Shown piece by piece: positions 22,901-30,387 of a stretch of DNA of 43,933 nucleotides. The translations under genes were made by a program, and so were the position numbers. The DNA lies in the NCBI GenBank assembly GCA_001873375.1, contig MNZA01000196.1, positions 1 through 43,933 of the forward strand, given 5' to 3'. The DNA is from Oscillatoriales cyanobacterium CG2_30_44_21. GTDB lineage: Bacteria; Cyanobacteriota; Cyanobacteriia; Pseudanabaenales; Pseudanabaenaceae. A model generated the notes under the pieces. It had not been told where the DNA came from and made no database searches. It saw only the letters and a list, made by a program, of their open reading frames with translations. Positions within the stretch are counted from its first letter, which is position 1. Every line of letters begins with the position of its first letter.

Positions 22901-25257
22901 GCTATCAGCGATCGGGCGTAGCCAACCAAACCATTAATAATTTTGGTGATACTTCCAGCATTAAGCTAGGGCTTGCCTACCGCGATCCTAATAATGACTC
23001 GCTCAATGCCCTGCTGCGCTATGAATATCGTCAAAATCCCAGCACAATTCCCAATACCTTAGCCAGTGGCTTTGGTACAGGCACAGAGGAATCAGTCCTT
23101 GCCCTCGAAGCCATCTATGCCCCAACTTGGCAATGGGAATTTTATGGTAAGTACGCCTTTCGCAACAGCACCACATTTATCGCCCAAGATTTTGTCGGCA
23201 ATTCGGTGATCAACTTAGCCCAACTCCGCGCCACCTATCGTCTGGGCTATAACTTCGACTTGACGGGAGAAGCAAGGCTGATCAACCAACCCACGGCAGG
23301 CTTTAGTGAAACGGGCTTCTTAGGAGAAGTTGGCTATTATCCCACCCCAAATTTGCGCTTGGCTCTGGGCTATAGCTCGGGCGCGGTAAATAATGATCGC
23401 GACTTTAGCGGCACGCGATCAGCTGGTGGCATCTATGCCGCCGTGACGATCAAGTTAAATGAGCTATTTGATGGTTTCGGCTTGCAACGCCTTGAAGCGC
23501 CCCAGTACAAGGAACCCGTTGATCCGCAAACACCGATCACCCTCCCTACGGTCAATAAGCCCACTAACCCCGCCACGCGGATTTCCCAAGCTCCTCCCAC
23601 TCCAGAAATGATGCGGATTGCCCTAGCGCAGCCGATTCAATTCCCCTCTTATCAAGCTAATCTTTCACCGATTAGCCAAGTTATCCTCGATAACTTGGTG
23701 CTAGTGTTGCGCGAATATCCCGCCCTGAATATCGAAGTGCAAGGAAATCTGGCTTCCCTCAGTCAAACTGGTACAGTCGCGAGTACGGAAGTGCAGCGCT
23801 TGGGCTTAATCCGCACTTACCTACTAAATAATGGCATTACAGCGGGGCGCGTCACTATGCGATCGCTGGGAGCCGCCGCGAATCCAGAGGCAGATGCTGA
23901 AGTTTACCTAAGCATTGGCGGTACTAGAGACACCTTTGCCCAGATTGCTAATCGCCTTGCCCAAGGACAAGGCAATGCGGCTTTGCAAAGTCTCTTACCT
24001 GACATTGCTAAGCAGGAAAATATTAACCCTGTTGCCGCGGTAAATGTGCCGCAGGTAGCCGCGATCGCGCAGGTGATCGAATTTGCGCCGATCGGTAAAA
24101 TGACCGATGTTAGCAATGCCAACCTTGATGCTTTGATTAAGCGGGTCGCCGATCGCGCTGACATTGCCATCGAAATTAAGGGCAATCTGGATGGCTCGGA
24201 GCTAGAGGTGAATCGCTTGATGGGCTTACGCAGCTATCTATTGCAAAAAGGCATCAGCAGCGATCGCATTTTAATTAGTAATAGTGATGGTCAAACACAG
24301 GCAAATCGAGTCACCGTTACCCTTGCCAGCCTAGAGGGCTTGCCGATCGCCAAATTGCCTGATGACTTGCCTGACAATAAGCTCGTCGATGTCCCAAGCG
24401 TACTGACTCCCGTTGTCCAACGCGATCAACCTGCTAATGCCACCAGTACAGGCGATCGCGCCAATAATGACAGAGCCAATAACAACCGTTTCAGCTTGTT
24501 ACTTAGAGACGAATCTAAACTTGATGCTCAGCTATCAGGTTTCACAGTTAGTCAGTTCAGCTTTAGCGGTAATGCTCTTCCAGTTGGTGAAAGTTTAGGC
24601 GAGAACTTTAGCCTTAATGATTTGGAAATTAATGACCTAGCCCAAAGCAGTTTCTTCCTGCTCGGTCAATTGCTCGATCTTGACAAGCGCCTTGCCCTAT
24701 TGCCAAGACTGCCCAAACAAGAAAATATCTTTAACAGCCCTGTCCTCTTTACGGACTTTAACGATCAAAATATTCTCTCCTTTACCCCGATTCCCAATCT
24801 CTTGCTAGGACAACTGCTCGATCCTAATACCCGTCAGCCCCTTGCGCTTCTGCCGCCCAATCTATTGCCTAGCACGCAACTGTTTAACTCACCCCAGATT
24901 CTCAGCTTACTCCTTGACTCATCGCGGTTCTCCTTCCTAGTCAGTGCCGCCACCACAAGCGAAAACCTGCCAAGATTTAGCTTCCCTAATGCCAGTGCCG
25001 ACACTTCGGGCATTCTCTGGTCTTACCAGCCCACCGACCAACTACTATCTTTGCTGCTCACCGAACCTAAGACCCTTGTTTCCAATAGCAATACCCCCGA
25101 TCTTCGCACTCAGCGCTTTATCTCGGCTTTAAATTTCTTACTGAACCGCGATCGCGATTCAGTCCTAGCTTCATGGCTCAACTCCCTCAATGGTCAACAG
25201 TCTGAGATTCGTGGTGAGCTGATTAAGCCCGAATTGTTTGAGGAGGCAAAACTATGA
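19972..25257 (+). CDS. Giant predicted outer-membrane beta-barrel with invasin-type Ig and OmpA-like domains
   Basis: The 1761-residue protein starts with a signal-like hydrophobic segment and a Pro-rich linker (residues about 60-85). A first beta domain (ILILSPSMDTLSDVPAVTVI...ENVITAKI) precedes a Big_1/invasin-like Ig domain (about 183-300: LESRIPADGRSTATVQGLLL, GAMITLTASDGEF). Residues about 302-1165 are alternating amphipathic strands typical of an outer-membrane barrel, including the motif RSKDYEIDYDRGSLQFRQPI and a last strand GGIYAAVTIKL. Two degenerate OmpA-like domains follow (about 1215-1310 and 1364-1455), then a Leu-rich tail with a repeated LLGQLLD unit. No TonB box or plug domain is visible. 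It is ATGA-coupled on both sides. I infer an outer-membrane anchor or translocation channel for the neighbouring DUF11 proteins. Confidence 0.8.
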   Translation: MKPLNFLFKFGTLKTIGLLAIASFIFAIEANSAVIASDLSDQPNLTSEQVPSLKPNLLADSGNNLPNSPLPTNNSPLPTPETNPEPTSPKTVPQILILSPSMDTLSDVPAVTVILRLPIGAEAELMVNGRTVNNNAIGRTDVDTTAKTVTQTWYGVVLDEGENVITAKIIGGEAIATTRVKLRGAATQLQISTLESRIPADGRSTATVQGLLLDEKGDRSNRGAMITLTASDGEFIGTDAQADQPGFQVEARDGQFSALLKSSLTSGYARIRATARFNNREAEAFTQLQFETNLRPSIVTGVIDLRIGARGTDFYRSFRDFLPSDRDNSTNVDFYAAAFGTGSAGEWLITGALNTRRSLNEDCEGRSRLFRDTQSCQQVYPTYGDSSTYTTEAPSLTSVFLRAERTSPVPNAGTDYLMWGDYRTSEFASRSQEYTAFTRQLNGLKLNYNFGDLQATGFYSSNTKGFQRDIIPPDGTSGFYFLSRRLVTPGSENVFIEWEEILRPGTIVRRVQLERSKDYEIDYDRGSLQFRQPISQTDIGDNGETLVRRIVASYEYDNENGSTNSVYGGQLRYNFQRNADQPSWLGVNYYKEDQGSRDFQLYGANALFSFGRNAYVIGEYARSENQSLDLAAPVSGSALRFEAIAEVAQGIMARGFYRQTDTGFVNNATISFTPGQTRYGLSVDAKLSDSTTLRAAYDREENRGIAPQPFTLTSFLELNPQSTPGSPVDNSLSTFSFGLIQKLGFATAELDLLMRDRQDFLNNSFTSNSTQLRSRLTLPLADNLKFIVLNETSLSNSSDSVLPDRTALSLDWQFIEGFSFRLGQQWFNSGVLANNNFTTAEVVGDYKLGSDTTLSGRYSIVGGANSTTTQGAIGLNQRWAIAPGLRLNLGYERIFGDTQVANASGRQVLQPLTTGTNTSTLALQSGDNYNIGLEYSDNPDFKASARYEYRNSSTGSNTVLSASALGKLTPALTSLFRYQRSGVANQTINNFGDTSSIKLGLAYRDPNNDSLNALLRYEYRQNPSTIPNTLASGFGTGTEESVLALEAIYAPTWQWEFYGKYAFRNSTTFIAQDFVGNSVINLAQLRATYRLGYNFDLTGEARLINQPTAGFSETGFLGEVGYYPTPNLRLALGYSSGAVNNDRDFSGTRSAGGIYAAVTIKLNELFDGFGLQRLEAPQYKEPVDPQTPITLPTVNKPTNPATRISQAPPTPEMMRIALAQPIQFPSYQANLSPISQVILDNLVLVLREYPALNIEVQGNLASLSQTGTVASTEVQRLGLIRTYLLNNGITAGRVTMRSLGAAANPEADAEVYLSIGGTRDTFAQIANRLAQGQGNAALQSLLPDIAKQENINPVAAVNVPQVAAIAQVIEFAPIGKMTDVSNANLDALIKRVADRADIAIEIKGNLDGSELEVNRLMGLRSYLLQKGISSDRILISNSDGQTQANRVTVTLASLEGLPIAKLPDDLPDNKLVDVPSVLTPVVQRDQPANATSTGDRANNDRANNNRFSLLLRDESKLDAQLSGFTVSQFSFSGNALPVGESLGENFSLNDLEINDLAQSSFFLLGQLLDLDKRLALLPRLPKQENIFNSPVLFTDFNDQNILSFTPIPNLLLGQLLDPNTRQPLALLPPNLLPSTQLFNSPQILSLLLDSSRFSFLVSAATTSENLPRFSFPNASADTSGILWSYQPTDQLLSLLLTEPKTLVSNSNTPDLRTQRFISALNFLLNRDRDSVLASWLNSLNGQQSEIRGELIKPELFEEAKL

Positions 25258-27293
25258 AAAACCTGATTACCCTAACAACGGTGCTGCTCGTGGGTAGCAG
25301 TTTGAGTACATTGCCATCGGTGGCGCAATCTTCCTCTAAGCCGCGCCAGTTTTTAGCGATCGCCGTCAATAGCGCCCTTGATAACGACCTACGCGATCAA
25401 GTGATCACCCTACGGGAAGCGATCATGCTTGCCAATGGCACATTGGCAGTTGATCAACTCACGGCAACTGAAGCCAAGCAAATTAGTGTGAGTCCCCAAC
25501 AACAAAATCCCCAACGCCATTACATTGACTTTCGGGAATTAACCGATCCCAAAATTCTATTGCAAAGCGCATTGCCAGACTTGATCGCACCGATCGCTAT
25601 CGATGGCACAACCCACCCTGAATATCAAAGCGATCGCGGCTTTTCTGTGGAGATTCTCATTCCTAAGCCCGTGGTCACGATTACCCCTGCGCCGCAAGTG
25701 GCGATCGCCCGTGGGCTAAGCATTACCAACGATAATGTGCTTATCAAGGGCTTGAGTATTTACGGCTTCAACTCGCGCCATTATGAAACTGCCGTGACTC
25801 CCCTTGGCGATATCTTTATTTCCCATCGTCTGCCGCCTCCTGCCCAATCTTCGCCCTTCCGCGATCGCCCCGCCAGTCGCGTGATCGTTGAGGATAATTG
25901 GCTCGGTATTGCCCCCGATGGTTCTATGCCTGCCCAGCCCTCTGCTTTTGGCATCTATCTCTTTCATGGCATCCAAACCAATATCAGCCGCAATCGGATC
26001 GCCAATCATCAGGCAAGCGGCATCATTACGGCGGTGGATAGTCGTGATAGTGTGATCCAGCAAAATGTGATTGAAGGCAATGGCTTTGACGGAATGCCCG
26101 ACGGTATTCGCTTAGAAGGCAATATCGACAGAATGCAGATTAGCTCCAATATTATTTGTGGCAATGCAGGATCGGCGGTATTTCTATTTAAACCAGAAGG
26201 CGCGATTAGAGTGCAGGACAATTCGATTAAGCTCAATTCCCGCATCTATCGCCGCTCGGCAATTCACTTGATGGGGCGCGGACACATTGTGTCGGACAAT
26301 CGCATTAACAATCAAACTGGCTCAGGTGTCACCGTGGCAGGTTTCCCAGCCAGCGATCGCAATATTATTCGCCGAAATCAATTTCAATTCATCGAAGGCT
26401 TAGATATTGATCTCATCCATCGCCGCAATGTCGGCGAGCGCGATTTTCGGGTGGGCGATGGGCGCAACCCTAAGCGCGATTCCTATTACCGCCGCGTAGA
26501 TACGGGCAATGCTGCCATTAACAGCCCTGAATTTCTTGCTAATGTCTTTAATCGCATCGATGGCAAAGTTGGCATCGATGGCATCGCTGACCCTAATACC
26601 GAAGTGGATATCTATCGAGTGCGCGGTAAGGGACTTTCAGAATTGCTAATTACGGTCAAAGCCGACTCTCAAGGCAAATTTAGCCATCGATTTGACAATC
26701 TCGAAGCGGGCGACACCCTCAGCGCGATCGCCACTGATCCAGAGTTCGGTACATCGGAAACCGCCTACCATGTCCGCATCGCCGAACTCAATCAACCTGT
26801 CCCCGTGAGACCGCCCGAAACCAGTCCGCCACCCCAATGCACCACGCCGCCACCACCTGTGGCGATCGCGCCACCACCGCCCACCGTGCCGCCCACTTTG
26901 CAACTGCCGCGCCAAGTCCACTTTGCTCTCGATGAGGACTTCATCAGCAAAGCTTCCGCAAAAGTCCTAGATAAAATCATCACGGCGCTCAATTCCTATC
27001 CGACGATCACCCTTGAGCTAGTCGGTCACACCGACCCCAGAGCCACTGATGCTTACAACATTGAACTTGGATTGCGCCGCAGTCGCTCGGTCAGCCGCTA
27101 TCTCCGCAATCAAGGCATTGCTCCAGAGAGGATCGTGGTGCGATCGCAAGGGGAGCGCCAACGACTCACCAATCAAACCGATGTCGTTAACTATGCTCGC
27201 GATCGGCGGGTGGAATTTTTTCTCTTTGACCTTCAAGGAATCGAAATCCAGTTAATCGACCAACAAGAAGACATCCAAATCGAAGGTAAATAG
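25254..27293 (+). CDS. Exported right-handed beta-helix protein with C-terminal OmpA domain
   Basis: The 679-residue protein has a signal peptide (MKNLITLTTVLLVGSSLSTL...SVAQ). A CSLREA-like entry motif VITLREAIMLANG is followed by parallel beta-helix rungs at residues about 150-400 (NISRNRIANHQASGII, SVIQQNVIEGNGFDGM, MQISSNIICGNAGSAV). An Ig-like domain (about 430-510), a Pro-rich linker (about 515-555) and a full OmpA C-terminal peptidoglycan-binding domain follow (VHFALDEDFISKASAKVLDK, ELVGHTDPRATDAYN, LRRSRSVSRYLRNQGI, DRRVEFF). This suggests a protein tethered to peptidoglycan with a helix reaching outward. Start and stop overlap or abut the barrel and glycine-rich genes. Confidence 0.87.
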   Translation: MKNLITLTTVLLVGSSLSTLPSVAQSSSKPRQFLAIAVNSALDNDLRDQVITLREAIMLANGTLAVDQLTATEAKQISVSPQQQNPQRHYIDFRELTDPKILLQSALPDLIAPIAIDGTTHPEYQSDRGFSVEILIPKPVVTITPAPQVAIARGLSITNDNVLIKGLSIYGFNSRHYETAVTPLGDIFISHRLPPPAQSSPFRDRPASRVIVEDNWLGIAPDGSMPAQPSAFGIYLFHGIQTNISRNRIANHQASGIITAVDSRDSVIQQNVIEGNGFDGMPDGIRLEGNIDRMQISSNIICGNAGSAVFLFKPEGAIRVQDNSIKLNSRIYRRSAIHLMGRGHIVSDNRINNQTGSGVTVAGFPASDRNIIRRNQFQFIEGLDIDLIHRRNVGERDFRVGDGRNPKRDSYYRRVDTGNAAINSPEFLANVFNRIDGKVGIDGIADPNTEVDIYRVRGKGLSELLITVKADSQGKFSHRFDNLEAGDTLSAIATDPEFGTSETAYHVRIAELNQPVPVRPPETSPPPQCTTPPPPVAIAPPPPTVPPTLQLPRQVHFALDEDFISKASAKVLDKIITALNSYPTITLELVGHTDPRATDAYNIELGLRRSRSVSRYLRNQGIAPERIVVRSQGERQRLTNQTDVVNYARDRRVEFFLFDLQGIEIQLIDQQEDIQIEGK

Positions 27294-27320
27294 AGCAGGT
27301 AAAAGGGAAGTGACTTGAAT

Positions 27321-30269
27321 ATGGCAAAGAAATGGCAGAGTGCAATCATGCAATTATCTAAATCCAGCAAAATTTTTAAGATATTCCTTCAATTCTTTGT
27401 TGTGTTTTCCAGATGTATGGGGATGATCTCTAACTCAATTAGAAAATTACTTAATCGACTATTTACCAAAAATCACTCTTCATCATCAACGCCCAGTTCA
27501 CGAAGAGCAGAGCAGAAGTATATCAGTCGTCCCAAAACTTACCAGCCAAATCATGTTTCTCTGACAGCGTTCTGTCTGCTCATTTTATTCTTTACCTCAC
27601 AATTAATTTTCCTAAATCCTGCTTACGCAGTTCCCGATGTTTGCGGCACACCAGGCAAAGACAACCCTACGGCACTCACAAATATTGTGAATACCTACTA
27701 TCCAGGTATAGCCGCCACAGCATCGAGTGGAGCGACTTCCATCGCGATTGGAGCGGCCAATACTGGGGCAGTCACTCCGATTACCACAGGGGATTTATTG
27801 CTGGTTATCCAGATGCAAGATGCCTCAATTGACTCTAGCAATAGTGATGCCTATGGGGACGGATTCGCGGGCGGAAATGCCAGTGGTTTTACCAGTTTGC
27901 GTACCGCTGGAGCCTATCAGTATGTAGTTGCCACCAATGACGTTCCCCTAAGTGGCGGAACGGTCGGTCTCTCTCAGCCCCTCGCCGAAACATTCACAAA
28001 TGCCGATGCGACAAGTTTTGATGGACAGAGACGCTATCAAGTCATTCGTGTCCCTCAGTACGCCAGTGCAACTATCAGTTCCACTGTGACATCCTTTGCT
28101 TGGAACGGTCGAATTGGTGGAGTCGTGGCTTTGGATGTTGCGGGTGACTTGACTTTCTCAGGCGGAACAATCGATGTGAATGGGCAAGGGTTTCGTGGCG
28201 GCGGTGGTACAAACCTAGGTGGTGATGGCTCAGGCACGGCAGCGAACTTAGCATCCCGAAATAGTGCTTTTGTTCACCCCGCTCCACTGGTTACGGGAAT
28301 TGGATCTGCTGGAGCTCCCGTAGGACCTAATAATTATGATGGCTCTAAGGGAGAAGGAATCGCTGGTACACCCCGTTACACCAGAAACGGTGGATTTCCT
28401 CCTGTTACAGATGTAACAGATAACTTGGTAGAAGGCTATCCGCAAGGCAGTTTCTCACGAGGCGCACCAGCAAATGCAGGCGGCGGTGGAACCGATCCCA
28501 ACAAAGGGAGAAATGCTGCCAACACTGGTGGTGGTGGTGGTGCAAATGCAGGTGCAGGTGGTAAAGGCGGGGACTCTTGGACGGACAACAATTTCCCTGT
28601 TAAAAGACAACCATTTGGTGGATTCGGTGGAACTGGAGTTTCCCCATCAGTAAGTCGAATATTTCTCGGCGGTGGTGCTGGTACTGGTACTTCTAACAAT
28701 GCGGTTGGCTCTCCGCCCGCACAAAGAGTTCCATCGGGCGGCGGCGGCGGCGGCATGGTAATTGTCCGCAGTGGGCGCATTCTGGGCAGTGGCACTATTA
28801 ATGCAGATGGAATTCAAGGCGTAGCACCCTCAAATACTGATGGCGGCGGCGGCGGTGGTGCAGGTGGCACTGTCCTCATCCAGTCGGTTACAGCTTCCAC
28901 TCCATCTATTTCCATTAATGCTAGAGGTGGCGCAGGACTAAATTCGGGAAACACACAGCATGGACCTGGTGGCGGCGGTGGCGGTGGATATGTTGCCTTT
29001 CAGGGCTTTACACCAGCAACAAATGTTAGTGCTGGTGTTGCTGGTTTCGCTTTGACTGGCGGTTTTGGCAGTACACCTTCGACAGATAACTACGGTGCAT
29101 TGCCAGGTTCGCCTGGGGTTGCCGAATCAACGGCAATCCCTGCGGCTGAGGTAAAACCGGGAGCTTTATGTTTACCCATCCTGACGGTGACGAAAACTAC
29201 GAGTACTCCAACTGTTGTCAAGCCGCCTTCAGGTACAGCAACGGCTACTTATACGATTACTACTAACAATCCAGTCACCAGTCCTGCTACCAGTGGCAGC
29301 GCCATAAATGTAGCCATATCTGACCTGTTACCTTCTGGCTTTACCTATCTATCAACAACCTCGGTGACTCTCAATGGAGGCGCGACCAGACCAGTCACAT
29401 CGACCCCAGCCGTTGGAAGTCCAAACCCTACATTTGGAACTTTTACGATTCCGCCTGGGGGAGGTGTCGTAATTACCTTTGATGTGGAAATTGCCGAAGC
29501 GGTAGCTCTAGGCACATATCAAAACCCTGCTACGGCAACCTACTCAGATCCAACTCGATCAGCATCTGGTACAACTACTTCAGCATCCTATGATCCTGCA
29601 TCGAGTACAGGTGAAGATGTGACACTTATTCCACCTGCTCCCAAACTTATATTGGTTAAGCGGATTACTGCTATTAATGGCACTAACATTAACGGTAATG
29701 TGGATGATATTAATACTACCGATGATGACATTACGAATAACTGGCCCACTCCATTAAGTGACTCGCTAAGAGGCGCACTTTCGCAGACAAATATCCGTCC
29801 TAAAGATGAAGTGGAATACACAATCTATTATCTGAATATTGGTTTTAACGCTGCCAATAATGTCAGGATTTGTGATCCTATACCTGCAAATACGCTCTAT
29901 GTTGCTAATGCTTTTAATGGCTCCTCGCCTACTGATGGCGGACTGTCTGCGGATTTGGGGATTGTGTTGCAGACAGGGACAGATAGTCTAAACGATCGCC
30001 GATTTTTGACGGGTATTAATGATGGCGATCGCGGTCGCTATTATGATCCAACTATTGGCGAGGTCACACCTAGCACGGGTAGCGATCGCTGTGTCCAACC
30101 CGATAACCCCAGTTCGGCAATCGACACCAATCCCAACGGCATTGTCACGGTGAATGTCACCGATACCCAAGCACTCACACCAATATTTCCATCTGTGCCT
30201 AATGCCACAAGTGCAGGTGTACCGACTAGCTCTTACGGATTTGTGCGGTTTAGGGTCAGGGTCAAATAG
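27321..30269 (+). CDS. Glycine-rich adhesin-like protein with DUF11 domains
   Basis: The 982-residue protein has a signal-type hydrophobic segment that begins only at about residue 74 (LTAFCLLILFFTSQLIFLNP, then AYA/VPD). It is preceded by a long basic lead containing a second hydrophobic patch (IFKIFLQFFVVF). The region 230-560 is dominated by runs of five to seven glycines between short hydrophobic strands. A DUF11 domain (SAINVAISDLLPSGFTYLST) and a second, more divergent one (DEVEYTIYYLNIGFNAANNV) follow, and the protein ends GFVRFRVRVK. ATG 27321 is preferred to TTG 27315. It lies 27 bases after the OmpA protein gene and is probably the last gene of the unit, since two palindromes follow. 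Confidence 0.8.
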   Translation: MAKKWQSAIMQLSKSSKIFKIFLQFFVVFSRCMGMISNSIRKLLNRLFTKNHSSSSTPSSRRAEQKYISRPKTYQPNHVSLTAFCLLILFFTSQLIFLNPAYAVPDVCGTPGKDNPTALTNIVNTYYPGIAATASSGATSIAIGAANTGAVTPITTGDLLLVIQMQDASIDSSNSDAYGDGFAGGNASGFTSLRTAGAYQYVVATNDVPLSGGTVGLSQPLAETFTNADATSFDGQRRYQVIRVPQYASATISSTVTSFAWNGRIGGVVALDVAGDLTFSGGTIDVNGQGFRGGGGTNLGGDGSGTAANLASRNSAFVHPAPLVTGIGSAGAPVGPNNYDGSKGEGIAGTPRYTRNGGFPPVTDVTDNLVEGYPQGSFSRGAPANAGGGGTDPNKGRNAANTGGGGGANAGAGGKGGDSWTDNNFPVKRQPFGGFGGTGVSPSVSRIFLGGGAGTGTSNNAVGSPPAQRVPSGGGGGGMVIVRSGRILGSGTINADGIQGVAPSNTDGGGGGGAGGTVLIQSVTASTPSISINARGGAGLNSGNTQHGPGGGGGGGYVAFQGFTPATNVSAGVAGFALTGGFGSTPSTDNYGALPGSPGVAESTAIPAAEVKPGALCLPILTVTKTTSTPTVVKPPSGTATATYTITTNNPVTSPATSGSAINVAISDLLPSGFTYLSTTSVTLNGGATRPVTSTPAVGSPNPTFGTFTIPPGGGVVITFDVEIAEAVALGTYQNPATATYSDPTRSASGTTTSASYDPASSTGEDVTLIPPAPKLILVKRITAINGTNINGNVDDINTTDDDITNNWPTPLSDSLRGALSQTNIRPKDEVEYTIYYLNIGFNAANNVRICDPIPANTLYVANAFNGSSPTDGGLSADLGIVLQTGTDSLNDRRFLTGINDGDRGRYYDPTIGEVTPSTGSDRCVQPDNPSSAIDTNPNGIVTVNVTDTQALTPIFPSVPNATSAGVPTSSYGFVRFRVRVK

Positions 30270-30272
30270 TCC

Positions 30273-30301
30273 TTAAAAGCGTCGCTAAGCGCCGCTTTTA
30301 A
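30273..30301. terminator. Hairpin after the surface operon
   Basis: TTAAAAGCG(T)CGC pairs with GCG(C)CGCTTTTAA with one mismatch, four bases after the stop of the glycine-rich protein gene. The T-rich right arm fits a terminator. Confidence 0.6.
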
Positions 30302-30355
30302 AAATGTCGATATTAAAAAAGTGGAGCGAAGCCTCACTTTTAAATATCGACATTT
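30302..30355. repeat. 54-nt imperfect palindrome with GAA loop
   Basis: AAATGTCGATATT and its complement form the outer stem, with AAAGTGGAGC/GCCTCACTTT inside. It directly abuts the preceding hairpin without spacer, like the pair at 41392-41476. Confidence 0.75.
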
Positions 30356-30387
30356 GTGTAAAAACGTAATAGGCGATCGCAAAAGAT

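Noticed and set aside
19972-25257. TonB-dependent receptor
   Set aside because: The large barrel suggests it, but no TonB box or plug domain is seen and the Ig and OmpA domains do not fit.
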